5,267 nucleotides of DNA from Deltaproteobacteria bacterium (GTDB lineage Bacteria; Desulfobacterota; Desulfobacteria; Desulfobacterales; JAFDCJ01), in contig JAJRVC010000686.1 of assembly GCA_024277475.1 (NCBI GenBank), positions 1-5,267 on the forward strand. The letters are read 5' to 3'. The stretch's first letter is position 1, and every line of letters begins with the position of its first letter. Under the pieces are notes generated by a model that saw only the letters and a program-made list of their open reading frames with translations, searched no databases and had not been told where the DNA came from. The position numbers were made by a program, and so were the translations under genes. Below are positions 1-5,267 of this stretch, in pieces.

Positions 1-2253
1 CATAATTACCAGCGGTTTGCGAAAATTGCTTTTTGCCTGACGTCGCAGGAGATGGAAATACTGGCTGGGGGTCGTGGGATTACAGATTTGGATATTGTCC
101 GCGGCGCACAGCTGTAAAAAGCGCTCCAGTCGAGCACTGGAGTGTTCAGGACCCAAACCTTCAAATCCATGGGGCAGCAGCAACGCCAGGCCGCTCAAAC
201 GCTGCCATTTGGATTCTCCGCTGATAATGAACAGATCGATAATCGCTTGAGCATTATTGGCAAAGTCACCAAACTGGGCCTCCCAGAGAACCAGTCCCTG
301 GGGTTGAGCGATTGAATAGCCATATTCAAAACCGAGAACACCCGCCTCCGATAGCAGACTGTCATACACCCGAAAAGGTGCCTGGCCCTTATTCAGCTCA
401 TTGAGGGGTATATAACTCCGGCCGGAGCGGGCATCTACAAGAACACAGTGGCGCTGACTGAATGTTCCCCGGCCGCTGTCCTGGCCGCTGAGGCGGATGG
501 GAGCACCCTCTGTCAGCACAGAGGCAAAGGCCAGCGCCTCCGCACCGGCCCAATCGATTCCGTAACCTCGTTCCACAGCCCGCAGCCGTTTTTGCAGCAG
601 TCCTTCAAGTTTCGGGTTTAAGGCAAACGCTTCGGGAATTTTATTCAACTTGCGGGCCAGCGAGATAAGGGTTTGCCTTTTTACACCGGTGTCTATCGGA
701 ACATGGGTATAATTTAGGTCAATTTTTTCCCAGTTTTCATAAAAAAAAGGAAACGGAAACGGGCATTCGCTTCCGTGGACGGTATCGTAGGCGATATTTA
801 AACGAGTATTGATTGTTTTTTTAAGATTATCAATTTCATCTTTTTGAATAAGGTGTTCTTTCAGCAATTTTTCGGCATAAATCCGGTGCATGGAAGGCCG
901 CTGTCGAATCTGCTCGTACATCAACGGCTGGGTGAAATAGGGTTCATCGCCCTCATTGTGTCCGTAGCGGCGATAACAGACCACGTCGATCACAACATCC
1001 TTGCCGAATTCCCAGCGGTAGTCGGCGGCAAGCTGAAATACGTGGACAAGTGCTTCGGGGTCCTCCCCGTGGACGTGAAAAAATGGCACCATCAGCATTT
1101 TGGCGATATCTGTGGAATATCGGGTGGAACGGGCATCTTCGGGCAGGGTGGTATATCCGATCTGGTTGTTGATTACCAGGTGAATCGTTCCGCCGGTTCG
1201 ATAACCCTCAAGCTGGGACATGTTCAGGGTCTCGGCCACAATTCCCTGTCCGGCAAAAGCGGCATCGCCATGGATCAACAAAGGCAGCACTCTGTTGCGA
1301 CTTTGGTCCGCCCTGATATCCTGCCGGGCCCGTACAAATCCTTCCACCACCGGATCCACGGATTCCAGATGACTTGGATTGTTCATGAGAAAAATACGCA
1401 GGGTTGAATTATCGGCGATTTTTATATCAGCCAGATAACCATTGTGATATTTTACATCCCCGGCACCCACCAAATCATCCGGATCGTAGCAGTTTTCAAA
1501 TTCAGCAAAGATTTCTTCATAGGGCCTATTTAAAATATGGGCCTGTACATTGAGTCTTCCACGGTGGGCCATACCCAGAATGATTTCCCGACACCCCTTC
1601 TGAGCCACATGCGCAACCAGACCATTTAAAGCCGGGATAATGGCATCACCGCCTTCAAGGGAAAAACGCGTTACAGCGAGGTATTTTTTGTTGATGAACT
1701 GTTCGAACAGGGCTGTTTGGAATAGATTGTCCAATATACGGCGTTTGACCACCGTGTCGAAATTGGGTTGGTTAAGCCCGGGTTCCATTCGATCGAGAAG
1801 CCAGTTGCGTTCGCCCGGATCCTGCAGATGCATGAATTCGACACCGATGGAATGAGCGTATGTTTTCTTGAGGGCTTGAATGATATTTCGCAACAACGCC
1901 CGGCCGGATTTTGAAAACCGCGGGGCAACAAATTCGAGGTCAAGATCCCGGGGTGTGAGATTGAATGCCTCCAGATTTAAAAGCGGATGATCGATCGGGC
2001 AGGCTGCCAGTGGATCCAGGCAAGCCATAAGATGGCCTATATCTCGATATCGATAAATGAGAGCCTGCACCCGTGCCTGGCGTTTCAGCCGGTCTTGGTC
2101 GACAGCCTTTCCCGCTGCCGTTTTATCTGAGGCAGCCAGTTCAAAACCTTCGAAAAAAAAGCGCCAGTCCCGTGAGAGCCTATCAGGCGTTGTTTTCCAT
2201 CGCTTATACTGGGCCTCAATATATTCAGCATTCCAGGTGGCCGTTAGATCCAT
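1..2253 (-). CDS. sucA: 2-oxoglutarate dehydrogenase E1 component, thiamine-diphosphate dependent (partial, C-terminus beyond left edge)
   Basis: E1 subunit of the 2-oxoglutarate dehydrogenase complex: it decarboxylates 2-oxoglutarate on thiamine diphosphate and passes the succinyl group to the lipoyl arm of E2 (SucB) in the cytoplasmic TCA cycle. My minus-strand translation is open for 751 codons without a stop and exits at base 1. Family landmarks in order are: N-terminal WNAEYIEAQY and DWRFFFEGF; RFSLEGGD (about 196-203); MAHRGRLN (228-235, with the active-site His230); KYHNGYL; NPSHLE; the diphosphate-binding HGDAAFAGQG (328-337) ending in NNQIG (362-366); YRRYGHNEGDEP (427-438); RLSGQDSGRGTF (587-598); FEYGYS (642); WEAQFGDF (657-664); PEHSSARLERF. 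E. coli SucA has 933 residues, so about 150 are missing here. Three in-frame ATGs compete (2283, 2262, 2253), with a TAA just upstream at 2289-2287. I chose 2253 because AGGT lies about 9 bases before it; 2283 has no visible Shine-Dalgarno. sucB would be expected beyond the left edge. Confidence 0.96.
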   Translation of the reverse strand, partial: MDLTATWNAEYIEAQYKRWKTTPDRLSRDWRFFFEGFELAASDKTAAGKAVDQDRLKRQARVQALIYRYRDIGHLMACLDPLAACPIDHPLLNLEAFNLTPRDLDLEFVAPRFSKSGRALLRNIIQALKKTYAHSIGVEFMHLQDPGERNWLLDRMEPGLNQPNFDTVVKRRILDNLFQTALFEQFINKKYLAVTRFSLEGGDAIIPALNGLVAHVAQKGCREIILGMAHRGRLNVQAHILNRPYEEIFAEFENCYDPDDLVGAGDVKYHNGYLADIKIADNSTLRIFLMNNPSHLESVDPVVEGFVRARQDIRADQSRNRVLPLLIHGDAAFAGQGIVAETLNMSQLEGYRTGGTIHLVINNQIGYTTLPEDARSTRYSTDIAKMLMVPFFHVHGEDPEALVHVFQLAADYRWEFGKDVVIDVVCYRRYGHNEGDEPYFTQPLMYEQIRQRPSMHRIYAEKLLKEHLIQKDEIDNLKKTINTRLNIAYDTVHGSECPFPFPFFYENWEKIDLNYTHVPIDTGVKRQTLISLARKLNKIPEAFALNPKLEGLLQKRLRAVERGYGIDWAGAEALAFASVLTEGAPIRLSGQDSGRGTFSQRHCVLVDARSGRSYIPLNELNKGQAPFRVYDSLLSEAGVLGFEYGYSIAQPQGLVLWEAQFGDFANNAQAIIDLFIISGESKWQRLSGLALLLPHGFEGLGPEHSSARLERFLQLCAADNIQICNPTTPSQYFHLLRRQAKSNFRKPLVIM

Positions 2254-2583
2254 GGTCGTCATACCTGTTAGATCAGACCTCATAATTTACTATGAAAACA
2301 GCTCTTTTTTTGGACATTATCGGGCGTATTGAAACCATATTCGCGGAACAAAAACAGTGAAAATTGTCAAGTCTATGTGCATAAGTTACAGGTGAATTTT
2401 CATCACACTAGGGAGCAACCCAATGTATCCAAAGCGGATAATAGGGAAAAGAAGGTTACCTGTCAAATTATAAATGCTATGCTTTTAATGACATAGGTTG
2501 AAAAGTTCAGGGTTGACAAAGCCCATGCAGCTGGTATCGAGGGGTTCGTGTCTTTATCTGGTTATGAATCCGTTTCACTCAAT

Positions 2584-2649
2584 GGAGCATGACGGGTATT
2601 CCAGATTTTGATTAATTTTGGAAGCAGTATCCATATTCCGTCGTGCTCT
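2584..2649. repeat. long inverted repeat (outer arms of palindromic element)
   Basis: GAGCATGACGG (2585-2595) pairs with CCGTCGTGCTC (2638-2648): 11 pairs, one of them G-T, extendable by one more G-T pair at 2584/2649. The loop of about 42 bases itself contains TTCCA (2599-2603) and TGGAA (2619-2623), a perfect 5-base inner stem. The right arm overlaps by three bases the outer arm of the next hairpin, so the outer pairings may be alternatives. It sits between divergent genes and therefore is not a terminator for a flanking gene. Confidence 0.6.
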
Positions 2650-2700
2650 CCGAGGCGGCTTCCAGCCCGTTGGTCTTCCGGGCCGGAGGCCAGGGGCGAG
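2646..2700. repeat. GC-rich strong hairpin
   Basis: GGCTTCCAGCCCG (2657-2669) pairs with CGGGCCGGAGGCC (2679-2691) around a 9-base loop: 13 positions with one wobble and one A-C mismatch on the plus-strand RNA, and an equivalent fold on the minus strand. Outside it, CTCTCC (2646-2651) can pair with GGGGCGAG (2693-2700) allowing one bulged C. The stem is far more GC-rich than its surroundings. No T-run follows on the plus strand, which argues against an intrinsic terminator. A dispersed REP-like element, a small structured RNA or a leader structure for the HD-GYP gene are the main alternatives. Confidence 0.65.
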
Positions 2701-2731
2701 TTTGAACCGGGAACCGCTTAGTTTAGGTATT

Positions 2732-2776
2732 TATTTTAATATCGAAATAGGGTATTTTAGTGAAATAGGAATTTTA
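2732..2776. repeat. AT-rich imperfect direct repeat upstream of HD-GYP gene
   Basis: TATTTTA occurs at 2732 and 2753, and GAAATAGG at 2744 and 2762, giving two imperfect copies of about 18-21 bases. A partial third ATTTTAA lies at about 2771. The repeat ends roughly 60 bases before the start of the HD-GYP gene, a position where operator or promoter sites are expected, but no known binding motif is recognised. Confidence 0.45.
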
Positions 2777-2834
2777 AGACGCCTGCTTAGCTGAAAACCC
2801 GTACTTAACAACAACTTTCCGGATTGAATAAATC

Positions 2835-4307
2835 ATGGCAGATACTGACGTCCCTAAAGACAAAACTGAATTCAGATATTTTATTTTAGAGGTTATTGGA
2901 ACTCTGACTGCGATGATCGAAGAAAAAGATCCGTTTATAAGAAAACATTCCGAGCGTGTGGCCAATAATAGTGCCAATTTTTGCGAGGAGTTTAAAATCT
3001 TTGATGAAAAGGGAAGTGAAACAATTTATTATGCCGGCTTGTTGCACGATATCGGTATGATCGGGGTACCCGCAGAGATATTAAAAAAAGTTGACCCACT
3101 TACCGAAGAGGAAATGATCTGGATTAAGAAACATCCCATCCGCGGAGAAAAAATTTTGTCCAATCTCAATTACCTGAAAAAGATTTTACCGCTGATTCGC
3201 CACCACCATGAAACAATGGATGGAAACGGCTATCCGGATGGTTTAAAAAGCAGTGAGATTCCCCTCGGCAGCAGGGTTCTGTGCCTGTTCAACCATTTTG
3301 ACAACCTGGCATTTCCCCGTTCCTCCAAACGGGCAATGAGTATAAAAGATGCGCTGGAAGCCATAAAAAATAATGCGGGCAAGTTGTTTGATGAAAGTCT
3401 AATCCCGGATTTTTTAAAATTCATTGATTCAAACTCCGGTAAATCACCGGATTTTATGTTAAAAAAAGAAACTACCTCCATGAAGCAAATCTTCACAACC
3501 ATTTTTAAAAAGTTTATGGCCGGAAAAATAAACCCACCGGTAATGCCTCAGGTTGTGCGGGAAATGCAACGGGTTATTAAACAGCCGGCATCAGGCTCTG
3601 ATGAACTGGCGAAAGTCATCGAAATAGATCCGGTCATATCCCTGCGGTTGATTTCAGTCGCAAATAGTCCGATCTATCGTGGGGTTGCCGAGATTCGCAA
3701 TGTAAAAAATGCGATACCGCGTCTGGGCCTGAAGGAAACCCTCAACATTGTCATTGCCATCGCCAATAAAAGTCTCTATGAAACCGATAAGGTCCAATAC
3801 AAAATTTTGATGGATAAACTGTGGGGACACTCACTGGCCAGTGCTTTTGGAGCTAAACTGATCGCTCAGAATTTAAGACTCGAGGATCCGGAAAACTTTT
3901 TCTTGATGGGTCTGACCCATGATATAGGAAAAATTTTATTGTTGAAGGCGTTCAGCGGGGTTTCCAAGCAAAAAACGCTAAACATGGACGCGGTCCAGGC
4001 CAATATTCAAGAAGCCCACATAAGTCTTGGCAGCTTGCTTGTCAAACGCTGGGGATTCGATGATAAATTTTTGAACGTCATCACTCACCATGAGGATACG
4101 GAGTTTAACGAGAATGCTTCACAGGAAATACTGGTCGTTCATCTGGCCAATATGCTCACCCGCAGTCTCGGGTTTAGCCTGTTTGAAGATGAAGTGGATT
4201 TTGCCCGGCTTCAATCCGCCCGGATACTCAAAATAGCACCTGAAACAATAGAAAACATTGGGGAGGAACTCAGGCAGATCGTTCGGGATGTTGCGCACCT
4301 CTTTTGA
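2835..4307 (+). CDS. HD-GYP domain / HDOD domain fusion protein, probable cyclic-di-GMP signalling regulator
   Basis: A 490-residue soluble protein with no signal peptide or membrane segment. Residues about 15-200 form an HD-GYP domain (family: cyclic-di-GMP phosphodiesterases): KHSERV (His38), LLHDIGMIG (His71-Asp72), HPIRGEKIL (His100), HHHETMDGNGYPDGL (His123-125, GYP at 132-134) and GKLFDESLI (183-190). After a linker, residues about 225-480 form an HDOD domain: PVMPQVVREM, IEIDPVISLRLISVANS, AIPRLGLKE, LWGHSLA (His332), THDIGKILLL (His362-Asp363), LLVKRWGF and THHE (His418-His419). Unlike many HDOD domains it keeps HD and HH residues. The usual A-D-x-F/Y-D-A-L segment of HD-GYP reads LFNHFDNL, so the first Asp is Asn153; the matching HDOD position is HLANML (Asn439). 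Activity is therefore uncertain: it may be a phosphodiesterase, or a sensor or adaptor. The ATG at 2835 is the first possible start because TAA at 2829-2831 is in frame; only a weak GGA lies 11 bases upstream. It is a single gene with no operon partner visible. Confidence 0.9.
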   Translation: MADTDVPKDKTEFRYFILEVIGTLTAMIEEKDPFIRKHSERVANNSANFCEEFKIFDEKGSETIYYAGLLHDIGMIGVPAEILKKVDPLTEEEMIWIKKHPIRGEKILSNLNYLKKILPLIRHHHETMDGNGYPDGLKSSEIPLGSRVLCLFNHFDNLAFPRSSKRAMSIKDALEAIKNNAGKLFDESLIPDFLKFIDSNSGKSPDFMLKKETTSMKQIFTTIFKKFMAGKINPPVMPQVVREMQRVIKQPASGSDELAKVIEIDPVISLRLISVANSPIYRGVAEIRNVKNAIPRLGLKETLNIVIAIANKSLYETDKVQYKILMDKLWGHSLASAFGAKLIAQNLRLEDPENFFLMGLTHDIGKILLLKAFSGVSKQKTLNMDAVQANIQEAHISLGSLLVKRWGFDDKFLNVITHHEDTEFNENASQEILVVHLANMLTRSLGFSLFEDEVDFARLQSARILKIAPETIENIGEELRQIVRDVAHLF

Positions 4308-4355
4308 TGTTTTTTATTAAAATTGACAATCTCGTAAAAAGTCAGAATTCTCGAA

Positions 4356-4383
4356 TTGTGATCTTATAACAAACTGCAATAAT
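4356..4383 (+). promoter_or_regulatory. possible sigma-70 type promoter for the cysteine-rich gene
   Basis: TTGTGA (4356-4361, 4 of 6 matches to the -35 consensus) and AATAAT (4378-4383, 5 of 6 to the -10) are separated by 16 bases. It points at the small gene starting at 4510 and would give a leader of about 120 bases. The surroundings are AT-rich, so a chance match is quite possible. Confidence 0.3.
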
Positions 4384-4453
4384 AAAGTAAAAAATTATAT
4401 TTTTGTAATAAATGGCGTTCATATGAGGAGTGACGGACTTTGAAGCCCAAAAC

Positions 4454-4484
4454 CTTTCAACTTTGAACTTCTGAACCTGTGAAC
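4454..4484. repeat. degenerate 7-8 base tandem repeat
   Basis: Four consecutive units CTTTCAA, CTTTGAA, CTTCTGAA and CCTGTGAA lie just before the ribosome binding site of the cysteine-rich gene. The pattern (repeated pyrimidines followed by GAA) is too regular for unique sequence, and resembles low-complexity tails of dispersed intergenic repeats. It has no visible coding role. Confidence 0.5.
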
Positions 4485-4498
4485 ACTGACAACAAAAT

Positions 4499-4504
4499 GG
4501 AGGT
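4499..4504 (+). promoter_or_regulatory. strong Shine-Dalgarno site
   Basis: GGAGGT lies 5 bases before the ATG at 4510. It is the best ribosome binding site in the window, fixes that start and is the main reason to accept the short gene as real. Confidence 0.8.
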
Positions 4505-4509
4505 TTTAT

Positions 4510-4716
4510 ATGACAAAAAAACGGTACAGCATAAAAACCGGCTGCCCGCAATGCGGATGCAGCGGGGTTCAGGCCCTTTCGGAAGAGGAAATGCGGCAGC
4601 GGTACGGGGACGTCCCTAATTTCGACATGGAATGCAGTGAGTGTATGGCAAAGTATACCGCCGACATGAAAACGGCCTGCCCCGAGTGGGACAAGGATTG
4701 CAAGCTGCAGGAGTAG
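4510..4716 (+). CDS. small cysteine-rich protein with zinc-ribbon-like Cys pairs, function unknown
   Basis: A 68-residue hydrophilic protein with seven cysteines. C12-P-Q-C15-G-C17 and C42-S-E-C45 form two CxxC knuckles about 26 residues apart, as in zinc-ribbon or rubredoxin-like folds; C57 and C64 follow near the C-terminus. Between the pairs is a charged stretch (SEEEMRQRYGDVP) that could form a helix. There is no signal peptide or membrane segment, so it is probably cytoplasmic. A strong Shine-Dalgarno and a start and stop well placed in an otherwise empty region support a real gene. It is transcribed in the same direction as the HD-GYP gene, but 200 bases away and possibly from its own promoter. 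I do not recognise the family; metal binding is inferred from cysteine spacing only. Confidence 0.75.
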   Translation: MTKKRYSIKTGCPQCGCSGVQALSEEEMRQRYGDVPNFDMECSECMAKYTADMKTACPEWDKDCKLQE

Positions 4717-5137
4717 GCGCATCGCTCCGGTAGGGGTTCGCTTCGTTTTAAGCTGGAGATGGGGTGGCGAAAACTTCCCCAAGAACATGGCGATTAGATT
4801 TCATTCCTTTTTGTGGGGTTAGGTTTCGGGTGTCAGTAATTATTTCCCGCCCTAAATTAAAGTTATCATTCATATTTTGTCTCTCACCTCAAATCCCCTG
4901 CCTCCGTCAATCGCAAGTCTTTCCTGCGGCCTGGCGGAAACGATGAAAGCGACGAAAACAACAGGGCTCACCACAATATAAGGGCAAGAGCGATCTTATC
5001 CGTATCCTTGGGCGCTACCAGGGAATTATCCGTACCGTGAATCATCGGTGCTGCTCATGAATATTGTCAACACAGTCAAGGCATTTGGACTACCTTGACC
5101 TGTTGAAGGTATCCGGCCGTGAGTGTATTGTTCGACC
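4717..5137. other. intergenic or decayed region without an intact gene
   Basis: About 420 bases with no convincing intact gene. Directly after the cysteine-rich gene, GGGGTTCGC (4733-4741) can pair with GCGAA (4767-4771) and CCCC (4777-4780) across a 5-base bulge, but no T-run follows, so it is not a standard terminator. On the minus strand a 41-codon ORF (4873-4748) has a GAGGTGA-like ribosome site 10 bases upstream, but no recognisable product. A 25-codon minus frame (5045-4968) reads MIHGTDNSLVAPKDTDKIA and weakly resembles the acid-residue loop of alpha/beta hydrolases. Next to a broken Rhs gene, the whole stretch is best read as gene debris. Confidence 0.5.
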
Positions 5138-5266
5138 CTAATACACAAAGAGGCTAATCCCGCCTACCAACCCAATTGGATCCGGCTTCAGATATCTCCC
5201 AATTTTGGGATTGCAATATCTGTGGTAATTGCAGTGCTGCCCAGTCTCATTTGTGCCAAGGACAAA
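5138..5266 (-). pseudogene. Rhs-repeat-associated core fragment (decayed; continues beyond right edge)
   Basis: The minus-strand frame entering from the right edge reads 42 codons to a TAG at 5140-5138. It contains NETGQHCNYHRY followed by CNPKIG and GRYLKPDPIGLVGG, then ISLFVY. This matches the conserved end of the Rhs core, usually of the form ETGLHYNYFRYYDPxIGRYLxPDPIGLxGGxNLYxYVxNNP. Rhs proteins are very large YD-repeat shells that carry a variable C-terminal toxin after this core. Here the stop falls exactly where the YVxNNP segment should begin; a +1 shift gives SNNTL, a possible remnant of it. Several normally aromatic or Asp positions are Cys, His or Asn, all explainable by transitions. 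This suggests a decaying copy. The body of the gene, if present, lies right of the window. The alternative is a naturally shortened Rhs orphan fragment. Confidence 0.75.
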
Positions 5267-5267
5267 G

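Larger units (their letters stand above)
2254..2834. other. divergent intergenic region, no convincing gene
   Basis: This gap separates the minus-strand sucA from the plus-strand HD-GYP gene, so promoters for both should lie here. On the minus strand there is a perfect TTGACA (2370-2365), but no good -10 at 16-18 bases; a GATAAT (2321-2316) is too far away to pair with it. On the plus strand TTGACA (2513-2518) is followed after 16 bases by TATCGA, preceded by TG, a weak extended -10. Neither is secure. The only ORF with a plausible ribosome site is a 16-codon one at 2423 and is not credible. The region's main content is the palindromic element and the AT-rich repeat listed separately. I saw no tRNA and no sigma-54 motif. 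Confidence 0.7.
4308..4509. other. AT-rich intergenic region with repeat-like sequence
   Basis: About 200 bases separate the HD-GYP gene from the small cysteine-rich gene. No hairpin plus T-run terminator follows the HD-GYP stop, although a T-rich stretch lies immediately after it. The first half holds TTGACA (4323-4328), a short perfect inverted repeat AATTC-TC-GAATT (4346-4357) and an AT-rich block (4389-4415). The second half ends in a degenerate tandem repeat listed separately. The minus-strand ORF across this stretch has no recognisable protein signature. Confidence 0.55.

Noticed and set aside
844..1407. 187-codon plus-strand ORF
   Set aside because: Lies wholly antisense to the conserved central part of sucA, which matches the family throughout; the ORF has no recognisable domain.
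1640..2332. Several 70-90 codon ORFs on both strands
   Set aside because: All overlap the N-terminal coding part of sucA in other frames and show no protein signature.
2423..2473. 16-codon plus ORF with a GGGAG upstream
   Set aside because: Too short, no conserved feature, likely chance.
2774..2977. 67-codon minus-strand ORF
   Set aside because: Antisense to the start of the HD-GYP gene, whose domain begins there; treated as a shadow.
4342..4788. 148-codon minus-strand ORF
   Set aside because: Covers the cysteine-rich gene antisense and continues into AT-rich repeat-like DNA; composition changes abruptly along it and no domain is visible.
4748..4873. 41-codon minus-strand ORF starting MNDNFNLGRE
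   Set aside because: The GAGGTGA upstream is suggestive, but its spacing of 10 bases is long for that match, and the peptide has no recognisable similarity; not enough to call a gene.
4764..4946. 60-codon plus-strand ORF
   Set aside because: No ribosome site, composition rich in Arg, Ser and Pro with no motif, in a region of likely debris.
4996..5034. TTATCCGTA repeated exactly 30 bases apart
   Set aside because: Only two copies and the rest of the 30-base units do not match, so neither a CRISPR array nor a tandem repeat.

Overview
The window looks like a piece of a bacterial chromosome of moderate GC. The most likely source is a Desulfobacterota (deltaproteobacterial) genome. That guess rests on the style of the 2-oxoglutarate dehydrogenase E1, the HD-GYP/HDOD signalling protein and the repeat-like intergenic DNA. 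No marker gene here proves it.

Left part (1-2253, minus strand): the N-terminal 751 codons of a 2-oxoglutarate dehydrogenase E1 (sucA/odhA). The frame is open through the left edge, so about 150 C-terminal residues lie outside. This is the largest gene in the window.

Middle (2254-2834): a divergent intergenic region of about 580 bases with no convincing gene. It contains a strong palindromic element (two nested or adjacent inverted repeats, 2584-2700) and a short AT-rich direct repeat just before the next gene. Because the flanking genes diverge, the hairpins cannot be terminators of either one.

2835-4307 (plus): a 490-residue protein joining an N-terminal HD-GYP domain to a C-terminal HDOD domain, probably a cyclic-di-GMP-related regulator. 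In both HD modules the last expected Asp is Asn.

4308-4509: an AT-rich gap with a possible promoter and a short degenerate 7-8 base tandem repeat, then a strong ribosome binding site in front of a 68-residue cysteine-rich protein (4510-4716, plus).

Right part (4717-5267): no intact gene. At the right edge, on the minus strand, is the decayed end of an Rhs-repeat core. Beside it is a short peptide fragment that weakly resembles an alpha/beta-hydrolase. The region looks like gene debris. The genes show no common pathway: a TCA-cycle enzyme, a signalling protein and a small metal-binding-type protein sit side by side as separate units.
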